Origin: an uncultured Sphingopyxis sp.
GTDB lineage: Bacteria > Pseudomonadota > Alphaproteobacteria > Sphingomonadales > Sphingomonadaceae
Reading direction: 5' to 3'
Length of the DNA stretch: 64,000 bases
Assembly: GCF_900078365.1 (NCBI RefSeq)
Contig: NZ_LT598653.1
Span: forward strand, 1,302,001-1,366,000
Position 1 is the first letter of the stretch. Each line of letters begins with the position of its first letter. Shown piece after piece: positions 17,943-26,561 of this stretch. A program made the translations under genes and the position numbers. The notes beneath the pieces are model-generated. The model was not told the origin of the DNA, searched no databases, and saw nothing but the letters and a program-made list of their open reading frames with translations.

Positions 17943-17961
17943 GCCTGTCATGCCGCTGACA
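17943..17961 (-). promoter_or_regulatory. Candidate response-regulator site (TGtCAG-N5-TGACAG)
   Basis: On the minus strand the bases read TGTCAGCGGCATGACAGGC, identical at 18 of 19 positions to 38783-38801 upstream of the CitMHS transporter. It ends 22 nt before the dehydrogenase start codon. Site function is inferred from recurrence only. Confidence 0.5.
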
Positions 17962-17982
17962 CGCACCGGCTGTCGAGCAATA

Positions 17983-17996
17983 ATTGCATTTTGCAT
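17983..17996 (+). promoter_or_regulatory. Shared 14-bp element in the aconitase/dehydrogenase divergent promoter
   Basis: The sequence ATTGCATTTTGCAT contains a tandem TTGCATT heptamer (continuing to 17997) and sits 57 bp before the aconitase start. The same 14 bases occur on the minus strand at 36941-36954 between the tannase and serine-hydrolase genes. It is followed by AAAATCATAT, which also recurs at 36834-36843. Probable operator for a shared regulator; the GntR protein at 28227 is one candidate. Confidence 0.55.
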
Positions 17997-18052
17997 TGAC
18001 AAAAATCATATACCGATCCAGCGGAGTCTCATAAATCCACAAGGGTGCAGTC

Positions 18053-20623
18053 ATGATTTTATCCGCAGCGGGGCGGCAACTTCGCATTATCGATCTTCCC
18101 GGGCGGCTCGGCGCGCGCCTCGCGACGATGCCGGTAATTCACCGGCTGGTTGCCGAAAATCTGCTGCGCGCGGGCGGGGACGATGGCACGGCGGCCTTCG
18201 CGGCGTGGATCGAGGAGGGGCGGAGCGACGTCGAGCTGCCTTTCCGTCCCGGCCGGATCATGATGCACGACACGACCTGCGTTCCCGCGCTCGTCGATCT
18301 CGCCGCGGCGCGCGACGTCCTGGCTGCAAAGGGCGGCGATCCCGCGCGAATCGATCCGGTCGTGCCGGTCGACGTCTCGACCGACCATTCGCTTGCGGTC
18401 GACCATTTCGCCGATCCCGACGCGGCGCGGCTCAACATGGCGCGCGAGCGCGAGCGCAACGCCGAAAGGCTGCGGTTGATGAAGTGGGCGAGCGGTGCCT
18501 TCGAAAAGCTGACCGTCCACCCGCCCGGCACCGGCATCATGCACACGCTGAACCTCGAGCGGCTTGCGAGCGTGGTGCGCGTCGAAGAGCGCGATGGCGA
18601 GGCGTGGGCGGCGCCCGATACGCTGATCGGCACCGACAGCCATACGCCGATGGTGAATGGCATCGGGGTGCTCGGCTGGGGCGTCGGCGGGCTGGAGGCC
18701 GAGGCGGCGATGCTCGGCCTGCCGGTGATATTGCGCGTGCCCGAAGTCGTCGGGGTACGGCTGGCCGGCGAGCTGCCGGCCGACGTGTTCGGTACCGACC
18801 TCGCGCTGCTCGTGACCCAAAGGCTGCGCGCGCATGGGGTCGCGGGGCGCTTCGTCGAATTTTTCGGTCCCGGCGTCGCGAGGCTGTCGGCCGACACGCG
18901 CGCGGCAGTCGCCAATATGGCGCCCGAATATGGCGCGACGACGGGCTTCTTTCCGGTCGATGCGCGGACGATCGCCTATCTTGGCGAGACCGGCCGCCCG
19001 GCGGGCATGCTGGCCTTGGTGGAGAGCTATTGCCGCCGCCAGGGCCTGTGGTTCGATCCGGCCGCCGCGCCCGAATATGCCGAGGTGGTGACGATCGACC
19101 TCGGCGATGTCGTACGCGGGGTAGCGGGACCGGCGCGGCCGCAGGATTTGCGCGACGCCGGCAAGGCCGTGGATTTCATCACCGCGGGGGTCGCGGCGGG
19201 CGGCGTTCCCGCGGGCGCGGTCGCGATCGCCGCGATCACGAGTTGCACCAATACGAGCGACCCGCGGATGCTCGTCGCCGCGGGTCTGCTCGCGCGCAAC
19301 GCGGTCGCGGCGCGACTGACGATACCCGATTGGGTGAAGACCTCGCTCGCGCCGGGATCGCCCGCCGCCGAGGCGCTGCTGCGCCGGGCCGGGCTGATGG
19401 AGCCGCTGGAAGAGCTCGGCTTCGGCATCGTCGGCGTCGGATGCACGACCTGCATCGGCAATTCGGGGCCGCTCGTGCCGCGGATGTATGATGCGATCGC
19501 GGCCGGTGTCGTGCCGGTCGCGGTGCTTTCGGGCAATCGCAATTTTCCGGGGCGCGTGCATCCCGAGGTGCGCGAAAGCTTTCTCCTGTCGCCGCCGATG
19601 GTCGTCGCCTTCGCGCTCGCGGGTGATGCGGCGCGCGACATTTTGCGCGATCCGCTCGGCCGCGGCGGTGACGGCCGGCCGGTCACGCTCGATGACATCT
19701 GGCCCGATCCCGACGAGATCGACCGTGTGCTCGCCGACGCGCGGGCGCCGGACGACGTGCAGCGCCGCTATGACGCCGCCGAGGCGAACCCGGCGTGGGC
19801 GGCGCTCGGTGCGCCGGACAGCGCGCTCTTCCCATGGGATGCGGGCTCGACCTATCTGCGTCCGCCTCCCTTCGTTCGCGCCGACGCACGGCCTGCGCTG
19901 GACGGCGCCGTGGCGCGGCCGCTGCTGGTGCTCGGCGACGACATCACGACCGATCATATCTCGCCCGCGGGCGCGATCCCGGCGGGCACTCCGGCGGCGC
20001 GTTACCTGATCGAGCGCGGCGAAACGCCCGGCGACCTCAACGTCTTCGCGGCGCGCCGCGGCAATTGGGAGGCGATGGTTCGCGGGCTCTTCGCCAATCC
20101 CTCGATCGAAAACCTGCTGCGCGCGGAGATCGCGCCCGGAAAGACGGTCCATGCCCCGGGCGGGGAGGAGATGACGCTGTGGGACGCGGCGGAACGCTAC
20201 GCCGCCGAGCGAATGCCGCTCGTGATCGTCGCGGGCGATCGCTATGGCACCGGGTCTTCGCGCGACTGGGCCGCCAAGGGGCCGCAGTTGCTTGGCGTGC
20301 GCGCGGTGATCGCATCGAGTTTCGAGCGCATTCACCGCAGCAACCTGATCAACATGGCCGTGCTTCCGCTGACCGTCGATCGCGACGACGCGCTGGCGCT
20401 CAGGAGCCTGTCGCCCGATGCGCTCATTCACTTTCCCGCCACGGTTCCGCTGGAACCGGGAACGGTGATCCGGATGCGCATCGAAGATCGCGGCGGCGCG
20501 CACGAATATGCCGCGCGGCTGGCGGCAGACACGCGGGCCGAGTGCGACATCCTGACGCGCGGCGGCATGCTGCCCGCGTTGTTGCAAAACCTGCTTGGCC
20601 AAGTTGTGGAGAAAGTCGCATGA
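18053..20623 (+). CDS. Aconitase-family hydratase, divergent AcnA-type paralogue
   Basis: An 856-residue protein with all aconitase landmarks. It has 4Fe-4S cysteines in SCTNTS (Cys398) and GCTTCIGNSGPL (Cys464, Cys467), the GTDSHTPMVNGIGVLGWGVG segment, and the C-terminal swivel domain with GDRYGTGSSRDWAAKGPQLL. The early motif reads MMHDTTCVPALVDLAA, where housekeeping AcnA has a QDFTGVPAVVDLAA-like sequence, so it is likely a paralogue with altered substrate. It should interconvert a citrate-like tertiary alcohol and its secondary isomer via an alkene. It is divergent from the dehydrogenase operon and overlaps the next gene's ATG. Confidence 0.88.
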   Translation: MILSAAGRQLRIIDLPGRLGARLATMPVIHRLVAENLLRAGGDDGTAAFAAWIEEGRSDVELPFRPGRIMMHDTTCVPALVDLAAARDVLAAKGGDPARIDPVVPVDVSTDHSLAVDHFADPDAARLNMARERERNAERLRLMKWASGAFEKLTVHPPGTGIMHTLNLERLASVVRVEERDGEAWAAPDTLIGTDSHTPMVNGIGVLGWGVGGLEAEAAMLGLPVILRVPEVVGVRLAGELPADVFGTDLALLVTQRLRAHGVAGRFVEFFGPGVARLSADTRAAVANMAPEYGATTGFFPVDARTIAYLGETGRPAGMLALVESYCRRQGLWFDPAAAPEYAEVVTIDLGDVVRGVAGPARPQDLRDAGKAVDFITAGVAAGGVPAGAVAIAAITSCTNTSDPRMLVAAGLLARNAVAARLTIPDWVKTSLAPGSPAAEALLRRAGLMEPLEELGFGIVGVGCTTCIGNSGPLVPRMYDAIAAGVVPVAVLSGNRNFPGRVHPEVRESFLLSPPMVVAFALAGDAARDILRDPLGRGGDGRPVTLDDIWPDPDEIDRVLADARAPDDVQRRYDAAEANPAWAALGAPDSALFPWDAGSTYLRPPPFVRADARPALDGAVARPLLVLGDDITTDHISPAGAIPAGTPAARYLIERGETPGDLNVFAARRGNWEAMVRGLFANPSIENLLRAEIAPGKTVHAPGGEEMTLWDAAERYAAERMPLVIVAGDRYGTGSSRDWAAKGPQLLGVRAVIASSFERIHRSNLINMAVLPLTVDRDDALALRSLSPDALIHFPATVPLEPGTVIRMRIEDRGGAHEYAARLAADTRAECDILTRGGMLPALLQNLLGQVVEKVA

Positions 20624-21627
20624 TGAAAATCGGTCTGGCGATCGCCGCCCTGCTGCTTGCCGGCCCCGCTTTGGCCCAACCGCCGGTCGAGGCCGAGATT
20701 TCGGAAAAGAGCGCGCGCGAGGATGTGTTTCCGCAGCCCGAGGTCGCCTTTCCCGGCGACGTCGTCGCTTATCCGCAGGTCGAGATATCGAATCTCGATG
20801 GCTTCCGCCCGATACGCATGGATATCTATGCTCCGCGGGACCGCAGCAATCCGCGCCCCGCGGTGCTCTGGATCCACGGCGGCGGATGGAGCCGCGGCGA
20901 CGCGCGGACGTCGGGGGCATATGCGAACTGGCCTGCCGTGCTCGCCTCGCTTGCCGCGCGCGGTTTCGTCGTTGCATCGCTCGATTACCGGCTGAGCGGC
21001 GAGGCGCGCTTTCCGGCGCAAATCCAGGATGTGAAGGCAGCGATCCGCCATCTTCGGACGCAGGGCGGCGCGCTCGGGGTCGACACGTCGCGCGTCTATC
21101 TGTGGGGCGGTTCGGCGGGCGGCCATCTCGCCTCGCTCGCCGCGGTCACCTGCGGCGCCCGCGAATATGATCCGCAGCCCTCGACCGGCCGGCTTTCGCG
21201 GAGCCAGATCAACGCGCTGAAAGGCACGAAGGCGCCCGCCGTCGACGATTGCGTGCAGGGCGCGGCGCTCTGGTACGGCGTGTTCGACCTCGAACATGTG
21301 CCGAGCGTCAATGTCGCGGGACTGCTCGGCTGCGACCCCGCGCTTTGCCGGGATATCGCGCGCAACGCGAGCCCGCTTCACCGGATCGGAAAGAATGCGC
21401 CGCCGATGCTGCTCATCCACGGAACGAAGGACGAAACGGTCGATGTATCGCAGTCCGAAGCCATGGTGACGGCGCTGCGCAAAGTCGGCGCCAAGGCCGA
21501 CCTGCTGCTCATCCCCGACGTCGATCACGGCTTGACGGGCGCGACGCCCGAAGCGACGCGCGAGGCCAATATGCTCGCGCTGCGGCGGACCTTCGCCTTT
21601 TTCGGGTCACTCGCCGCGCGGCGCTGA
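20620..21627 (+). CDS. Exported alpha/beta hydrolase (BD-FAE/carboxylesterase-like)
   Basis: A 335-residue protein with a signal peptide (residues 1 to about 20, ending GPALAQ). It has the oxyanion motif WIHGGGWSRGD, the nucleophile elbow GGSAGGHLASLAA, an acid in IHGTKDETVDVS and a histidine in VPDVDHGLTG-like position (IPDVDHGLTG). The HGGGW-type esterases release carboxylic acids from esters, including feruloyl and acetyl groups. Its ATG overlaps the aconitase stop (ATGA), so both come from one mRNA. This suggests a periplasmic ester cleavage feeding the aconitase step. Confidence 0.87.
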   Translation: MMKIGLAIAALLLAGPALAQPPVEAEISEKSAREDVFPQPEVAFPGDVVAYPQVEISNLDGFRPIRMDIYAPRDRSNPRPAVLWIHGGGWSRGDARTSGAYANWPAVLASLAARGFVVASLDYRLSGEARFPAQIQDVKAAIRHLRTQGGALGVDTSRVYLWGGSAGGHLASLAAVTCGAREYDPQPSTGRLSRSQINALKGTKAPAVDDCVQGAALWYGVFDLEHVPSVNVAGLLGCDPALCRDIARNASPLHRIGKNAPPMLLIHGTKDETVDVSQSEAMVTALRKVGAKADLLLIPDVDHGLTGATPEATREANMLALRRTFAFFGSLAARR

Positions 21628-22860
21628 GAAGCTTTGCTCCATCCGCGCGAGCCGCATCAGCAGCAGCGCCGACAGCTTCGCCCGTTCGACGAGCGAGTCG
21701 ACGATCAGGAATTCGCGGTCCGAATGGATCGCCCCGCCGCGCACGCCGAGCGTATCGACGACCGCGAGCCCGTGCGCGGCGAGGTTATTGCCGTCGCAGG
21801 CGCCGCCCGTCGCCCGCCAGGCGATGTCGAGGTCGAGCGCCGCCCCGCAGTCGCGGACGAGGTCGAACAGGCGCTGCTGGTGGGCGTCCATCGGCTTCGG
21901 CGGACGCTGGATGCCGCCGTGCAGCGCGATCGCGACATCGTGCCGCACCGCGATTTCATCGACCAGCCGGTTCAGCGTCTCGAGCAGCCACGGCTGATCG
22001 GCGGGATTCGCGAGCCGGACGTTGAAGCGCAGCACCGCGCGGTCGGGGACGATATTCTCCGGCCCGCCGCCATCGATGCGCGCCGGGTTCGCGGTAAGAT
22101 CGGGGCGCGCGCCGGTCAGCCCGGCGATGCGGCCCGCGAGTTCGGCCGCTGCGACGATCGCGTTTCGGCCATCCTGCGGATTGCGCCCGGCGTGCGCGGC
22201 GCGCCCCGTGATCACCGCGGCGAAATTGGCGCAGCCCTTGCGTGCTCCCGCGAGCACGCCTTCGGGCGTCGCCGAGGGTTCGTAGGCGAGGCCGACGGTG
22301 CAGCGCCCCGCGACTTCGGCGAGCAGAGGTTCGGACCCGACCGAGGAAACCTCTTCGTCGGCGTTGACGATCACTTCGATGCCAAGCCGATCCGCGAGCG
22401 AGGTTTGCGACAGCGCCTCGATCGCGGTCAGCATCACGATGATGCCGCCTTTCATGTCGGCGACGCCGGGGCCGCGCACCGTGCGCTCGTCGATCCAGCC
22501 CGGGGTCTGAAACGGGTGATCGGCCGCGAACACCGTATCCATGTGACCCACCAGCAGCACGCGGTTGGCGGCCCCCGCCGCGTCGCGGCGGAAATGCAGG
22601 TTGCGGCCATGCTTCACCGGTTGAAGGTCGCCGCGCGCATCGGGGTAAGCGAAGGGAGCGGGATCGCGAAGTTCGACCGTCCCGCCAAGCCGGTCCATCT
22701 CGCCGCCGATCAGTTCTGCCATGTGGCCGAGGCCGGCGAGATTGAAGCTCCCCGAATTGACCGCTGACCATGCGAGCGTGCGGTCGAGGAGGGTTGGTCC
22801 CAGGGTGTCGATCCAGGCGAGGGCTTCGGCTTCGTCGCGGCTGATGTCGATGATCGTCAT
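21607..22860 (-). CDS. M20-family metallohydrolase (glutamate carboxypeptidase-like)
   Basis: A 417-residue di-zinc hydrolase. Metal ligands are visible in LLVGHMDTVFAADHPF, RGPGVADMKGGIIVML and VNADEEVSSVGSEPL, with the dimerisation/lid domain between. It resembles carboxypeptidase G2-type enzymes that cleave N-acyl amino acids, especially terminal glutamate. No signal peptide. Its 3' end overlaps the end of the esterase gene by 21 bp (convergent). It is divergent from the methyltransferase gene. It may release an amino acid for the PLP enzymes downstream. Confidence 0.85.
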   Translation of the reverse strand: MTIIDISRDEAEALAWIDTLGPTLLDRTLAWSAVNSGSFNLAGLGHMAELIGGEMDRLGGTVELRDPAPFAYPDARGDLQPVKHGRNLHFRRDAAGAANRVLLVGHMDTVFAADHPFQTPGWIDERTVRGPGVADMKGGIIVMLTAIEALSQTSLADRLGIEVIVNADEEVSSVGSEPLLAEVAGRCTVGLAYEPSATPEGVLAGARKGCANFAAVITGRAAHAGRNPQDGRNAIVAAAELAGRIAGLTGARPDLTANPARIDGGGPENIVPDRAVLRFNVRLANPADQPWLLETLNRLVDEIAVRHDVAIALHGGIQRPPKPMDAHQQRLFDLVRDCGAALDLDIAWRATGGACDGNNLAAHGLAVVDTLGVRGGAIHSDREFLIVDSLVERAKLSALLLMRLARMEQSFSAPRGE

Positions 22861-22951
22861 GACCTGTTTCTATGAGATCCCGCTTTCACCCCGCTGTCGC
22901 GACAGCAAGAGGACAGAATGGCGAAGCTAGATGAAGGGGAAGGGAGTGATG

Positions 22952-23737
22952 ATGAGCAAAACTCTGGATCGCGCGGTGGGCGCCACCGCATTTGGCGCCG
23001 ATGTGGCGGGCTATGCCGCGGGTCGGCTCGACTATCCGCACGAACTCTTCGCCATTCTCGCCGAACGCGGCGGGCTCGCGGCGGGCGCCGACGTGCTCGA
23101 AATCGGGCCGGGGACAGGGCAGGCGACACGCGAACTGCTCGACGCCGGCGCGGCGCGCGTCATCGCGGTTGAACCCGATTCCGACCTGTCGCGGCATCTT
23201 TGCGGATGGGGCGAGGCGCGTCTCGAGGTTGTAACCCTGCCCTTTGGTCCCGCCGTGCCGGGCGATGGGCGCTTCGACCTGATTGTCGCCGCAACCTCCT
23301 TTCACTGGCTCGAGGCGGAACCGGCGCTCGCCGACGTGCGGCGGTTGCTGAAACCCGGCGGCGTCTTCGCGATGTGGTGGAACGTCTTTCGCGAGCCGGG
23401 TGACGACCGGCTGTTCGACGCCTTGTTCGACGGGCTGGCGCGGCCGCCCTCGATGATGTCGGACCAGCATTATTCGCTCGATACCGCGGCACGGATGCGT
23501 GAGCTGGCGGCGGCGGGGCTGGCCGGGATCGAGCATGTCATGCTGGAGCGCAGCATCGCGGTGACGCCCGCGTCGCTCCGCGCGCTCTTCGCCACCTTCT
23601 CGGCGGTGCGGCAGTTGCCGCCGGCGGTGCGCGCAGCGCGGCTGGATGCAGTCGAAGAGCAGGCGCTGTACGAACGTGGTGAGCGGTTCGAGCGTGTTTT
23701 CCAGACGCCGTTGTACATTGCGCGCGCGCCTGGCTGA
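22952..23737 (+). CDS. Class I SAM-dependent methyltransferase
   Basis: A 261-residue protein. Its SAM-binding motif I is ADVLEIGPGTGQATRELLDA, followed by an acidic loop (VIAVEPDSDLSRHL) and the FDLIVAATSFHWLE motif typical of small-molecule methyltransferases. Start ATG 22952 is chosen for the AAGGGGAAGGGAG tract 5 nt upstream; 22949 is equally possible. Substrate cannot be predicted. It is convergent with the dehydratase gene, 5 bp between stops. Confidence 0.85.
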   Translation: MSKTLDRAVGATAFGADVAGYAAGRLDYPHELFAILAERGGLAAGADVLEIGPGTGQATRELLDAGAARVIAVEPDSDLSRHLCGWGEARLEVVTLPFGPAVPGDGRFDLIVAATSFHWLEAEPALADVRRLLKPGGVFAMWWNVFREPGDDRLFDALFDGLARPPSMMSDQHYSLDTAARMRELAAAGLAGIEHVMLERSIAVTPASLRALFATFSAVRQLPPAVRAARLDAVEEQALYERGERFERVFQTPLYIARAPG

Positions 23738-23742
23738 ACCGC

Positions 23743-24699
23743 TCAGGAAACCGTTCGCAAAAACAGGTCGAGCGCGATGTTGCGGCCGCACAGCACGACC
23801 GCGACCTTGCGTCCCCGATAGCGTTCGGCCTGCTGGACGAGCCCCGCGAAGGCGACGCCTGCCGCGCCTTCGATCATCCAGCGTTCGGTTTCGGCGATGC
23901 GCTTCATCGCCGCAGCGATTTCACCTTCCTCGACCACGATCCGCGTGTCGATCGCCTTCTGGCACACCGGAAATGTGATCGATCCGGGCTCGATCGCGCC
24001 GAGCGTGCCGTCCGAAAGCGTCGGATACTCCTGTGTCGGGACGATCTCGCCTGCTTCCAATGCGCGCAGCATGCACAGCGACGCCTGGGGCCAGACGCCG
24101 ACGACTTCGATACCGGGGCGCAGCGCGTGCAGCGCGGTCCCCGCGCCGCCCATCAATCCGCCGGCGCCGACCGCGATGAACACCGCATCGAGATCGGAAT
24201 CCTGTTCGGCGATCTCGATGCCGATCGTGCCCTGGCCCGCCATCACGGCCGGATCGTTATAGGGGGAGATATAGGTGCGGCCTTGTTTCTCACCCGCGCG
24301 GCGCGCCGCGAGTTCGGCGTCACCCGCCGGTCCGTCGATCACCACCACCTCGGCGCCGAGCGCCTTGATGCCGTCGATTTTCATCTGCAGCGCGTCGTTC
24401 CCTACATAGACGGTGACCGGCGCCCCGGCGAGGGCGCCCGCGCGCGCGACCGCCATGCCATGATTGCCGGTCGAGGCGGTCAGAACGCCGCGGCGGCGCG
24501 CGTCGTCATCGAGGGTGCGGACCTTGTTCGTCGCGCCGCGGATCTTGAACGATCCCGTCGGTTGCAGGAAGTCGAGCTTGAGCGAGACGTCGCAACCGAG
24601 CAGCTTCGACAGCACCGGGCTCGGCGCCAGCGGCGTGACCGCAACCTGAGGCCGGATCGCGACATGCGCCTCGCGGATCTGGTCGAAAAAAGGGTCCAT
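23743..24699 (-). CDS. Fold-type II PLP dehydratase (threonine/hydroxyaspartate dehydratase-like)
   Basis: A 318-residue enzyme. It has the PLP lysine in PTGSFKIRGATNK, the substrate loop TASTGNHGMAVA, the phosphate-binding glycine loop AVGAGGLMGGAGT and the C-terminal VVLCGRNI. It lacks the ACT regulatory domain of biosynthetic threonine deaminase, so it is a catabolic type. Candidates are L-threonine/serine dehydratase, beta-hydroxyaspartate dehydratase (BhcB-like) or EutB-like. It is preceded by a CATCCC-type inverted repeat 62 bp before the ATG, and the LuxR gene lies upstream on the same strand. Confidence 0.83.
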   Translation of the reverse strand: MDPFFDQIREAHVAIRPQVAVTPLAPSPVLSKLLGCDVSLKLDFLQPTGSFKIRGATNKVRTLDDDARRRGVLTASTGNHGMAVARAGALAGAPVTVYVGNDALQMKIDGIKALGAEVVVIDGPAGDAELAARRAGEKQGRTYISPYNDPAVMAGQGTIGIEIAEQDSDLDAVFIAVGAGGLMGGAGTALHALRPGIEVVGVWPQASLCMLRALEAGEIVPTQEYPTLSDGTLGAIEPGSITFPVCQKAIDTRIVVEEGEIAAAMKRIAETERWMIEGAAGVAFAGLVQQAERYRGRKVAVVLCGRNIALDLFLRTVS

Positions 24700-24760
24700 G
24701 CTGCGCTCCATCCTTCCATTGCGTGATGGTGCGGGCGTGCCCGTTTCCGTGCCACCGGAC

Positions 24761-24780
24761 CATCCCTCCCGGGAGGGGTC
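24761..24780. promoter_or_regulatory. CATCCC/GAGGG inverted repeat upstream of the dehydratase
   Basis: CATCCCTCCCGGGAGGGGTC contains a perfect 14-bp palindrome (CCCTCCCGGGAGGG) 62 bp before the dehydratase start and just after the LuxR stop. Related sequences lie at 25511-25533 and 27721-27742. It could also serve as a short terminator for the LuxR gene, though no T-run follows. Confidence 0.45.
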
Positions 24781-25501
24781 AATTGGCGCGGCGGCTCTGC
24801 GCGAACAGCTCGGCAAGCGAACCGACGCGGAGCTTGCGGAAAATCTGCTTGCGATGATCCTTGACCGTGTGACGGCTGATCCGGAGCCGGAGCGCGATCG
24901 CTTCGCTCGAACAGCCTGCGATTATCAACTCATATACTTCGCATTCGCGCGCCGACAGGACCCCGGATACCGGGGCAGGGCGCGAAAAGCGGCCGTGCCG
25001 CTCGAAAGCAGCAGCCACCGGTCCCGACAATTCGCCCAGCGCCAGCAAGTCTTCGGACGACAAGCAGGCCCGGCCGCGCGCGCGATAGAAGCTGAGCTCG
25101 ACGACGCCGCTCCATGCCGCGACATAGAGGCCGATCTCCTCGCACCGTTCGGGCCAGCCGAGGGTGCGGAATCCCATTTCCTCTTCGTCGGTCCACACCA
25201 GATAGGCATCGCTCCGGGTATCGCCGTCGAGCACGAAGTCGCTTGCGCGCACGGCGCCCAGCCGCGGGACGGGATGCACCATCGGGCTGATCCCGTGCGT
25301 GTGACGGGCATAGTTGGCGAGGCCTTCGCCAAACCCGGCGGGCGCGAAGCCGTCGAAGAGGATTTCCGCGCGCGCGTCTGCGCGGTGGAGGATGGCGGCG
25401 GCGAGATCGAAGCCGATGGCGCCGCGCAAGCCCTCGGCGGCCACGGCGACGAAGCCGTCTTCGCCAATGGCGCCGATCATTTCGGTCAGTGCGGATTGCA
25501 T
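24779..25501 (-). CDS. LuxR-family transcriptional regulator
   Basis: A 240-residue regulator. The C-terminal LuxR helix-turn-helix is clear (LSARECEVYELIIAGCSSEA, LRISRHTVKDHRKQIFRKL), with the canonical Ala-to-Leu recognition helix region RISRHTVKDH. The N-terminal about 165 residues form an unassigned GAF/PAS-like sensor, not a recognisable AHL-binding domain. ATG 25501 is used; a TTG two codons earlier is possible. It is flanked by dehydratase, OCD-like and aminotransferase genes, each with a similar upstream inverted repeat, suggesting it controls them and itself. Confidence 0.88.
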   Translation of the reverse strand: MQSALTEMIGAIGEDGFVAVAAEGLRGAIGFDLAAAILHRADARAEILFDGFAPAGFGEGLANYARHTHGISPMVHPVPRLGAVRASDFVLDGDTRSDAYLVWTDEEEMGFRTLGWPERCEEIGLYVAAWSGVVELSFYRARGRACLSSEDLLALGELSGPVAAAFERHGRFSRPAPVSGVLSARECEVYELIIAGCSSEAIALRLRISRHTVKDHRKQIFRKLRVGSLAELFAQSRRAN

Positions 25502-25510
25502 CGTCAAGGC

Positions 25511-25533
25511 CCATCCCCTCCGTCGGGGGATGG
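25511..25533. promoter_or_regulatory. CCATCCCC/GGGGATGG inverted repeat, LuxR/OCD divergent promoter
   Basis: An 8-bp perfect inverted repeat (25511-25518 with 25526-25533) with a 7-base centre. It lies 53 bp before the OCD start and 10 bp before the LuxR ATG, where the GGAGGGG inside it may also act as ribosome site for LuxR. Best-formed of three related sites. Confidence 0.5.
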
Positions 25534-25586
25534 ACTATCGCGCGAAAGCTGACACCAGCTTGTCGCATCACAGCAGGAAGGACGCC

Positions 25587-26507
25587 ATGCGGATCGTCGA
25601 ATTACCCGAAATACTGGACGCACTGGACGAGGAGACTGCGCTCGCCGCGGTCGAGGACGGATTTCGCCGCCTGCATCGCGGCCGGGTCCAACTCGCCGAG
25701 GTCGCCCATCTTAACTTTCCGGATCCACCCGGCGACTGCCATGTGAAGGGCGGATATATCGCCGGCGACGACATCTTCGTCTTCAAATTCGCGACGAGCT
25801 TTTATCGCAATCCCGAACTGGGCCTGTCATCGAGCAATGGCTGCATGATCGTCGTGAGCGCCAGGACCGGTGAGCCGCTGGCGATGCTCAAGGATCAAGG
25901 CGTCCTCACCGACACGCGCACGGCGATGGCGGGAGCGATCGCGGCACGCGCGATTAGCCGGACCGGGTCGAAGGTGCTGGGCATCGTCGGCACGGGAATC
26001 CAGGCGAAGATGCAGGGCGAAATGATCGCGCGGCGGCTCGGCTTCGAAACCGTCCTGATCCACGGTCGGAGCGCCGACAAGGCTGCGGTGCTGGCGGGCG
26101 AGCTGGGCGGCGAGGCGGTCGGCCTCGCCGACCTAAGCGCCCGCGCCGAGCTGATCGTCACGACGACGCCCTCGACCGTGCCCGTGCTGACCGCCGATCT
26201 GGTGCGGCCGGGAACGCGGATCGTCGCGGTCGGCGCCGATACGCCGGGCAAGCAGGAACTCGAAACCGCATTGACCGCCAAGGCGCGGCTGATCGTCGAT
26301 TCTGCCGTGCAATGCGCGCACCATGGCGAAGCGGGCTGGCCGATCCGCGCCGGCTTGATCGCACCGGAGTCGCTCGTCGAACTCGGTGCGCTGCTCGAAA
26401 GCCCGGCCTCTTTCGCCGACGACGAAATCGTCGTCGCCGACCTGACGGGCGTCGCCGTTCAGGACATCGCGATCGCCAAGACGGTATGGGAAAGGCTGGC
26501 GCGCTGA
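25587..26507 (+). CDS. Ornithine cyclodeaminase / mu-crystallin family protein
   Basis: A 306-residue protein with the family N-terminus (VEDGFRRLHRGRVQLAEVAH), an HVKGGYIAGDDIFVFKFATS substrate lysine region, and the Rossmann loop LGIVGTGIQAKMQGEM at about residues 130-145. Known members are ornithine cyclodeaminase, alanine dehydrogenase (archaeal), EutC and the iminosuccinate reductase BhcD. Next to a fold-type II dehydratase, an imine-reducing role is plausible: the dehydratase makes an imine and this enzyme reduces it. AGGAAGG precedes ATG. Substrate not proven. Confidence 0.85.
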   Translation: MRIVELPEILDALDEETALAAVEDGFRRLHRGRVQLAEVAHLNFPDPPGDCHVKGGYIAGDDIFVFKFATSFYRNPELGLSSSNGCMIVVSARTGEPLAMLKDQGVLTDTRTAMAGAIAARAISRTGSKVLGIVGTGIQAKMQGEMIARRLGFETVLIHGRSADKAAVLAGELGGEAVGLADLSARAELIVTTTPSTVPVLTADLVRPGTRIVAVGADTPGKQELETALTAKARLIVDSAVQCAHHGEAGWPIRAGLIAPESLVELGALLESPASFADDEIVVADLTGVAVQDIAIAKTVWERLAR

Positions 26508-26561
26508 AACGAAAAGCGCGGCCGATCCCGGGACTGGATCGACCGCCGCTTCGCCGCGTCC

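Noticed and set aside
17996..18024. TTGACA at 17996 as a sigma-70 -35 box for the aconitase gene
   Set aside because: No acceptable -10 hexamer at 16-18 bp spacing; the promoter is not assigned.
18059..20977. A 972-codon open frame on the minus strand opposite the aconitase gene
   Set aside because: Arg-rich, without family motifs; it mirrors a GC-rich coding gene in the opposite strand. The aconitase frame has clear cofactor motifs.
23743..26507. Ectoine-degradation eutB/eutC pair
   Set aside because: No ectoine hydrolase, deacetylase or ectoine transporter genes nearby, and the regulator is LuxR, not the usual MocR-type EnuR. Kept only as an alternative.
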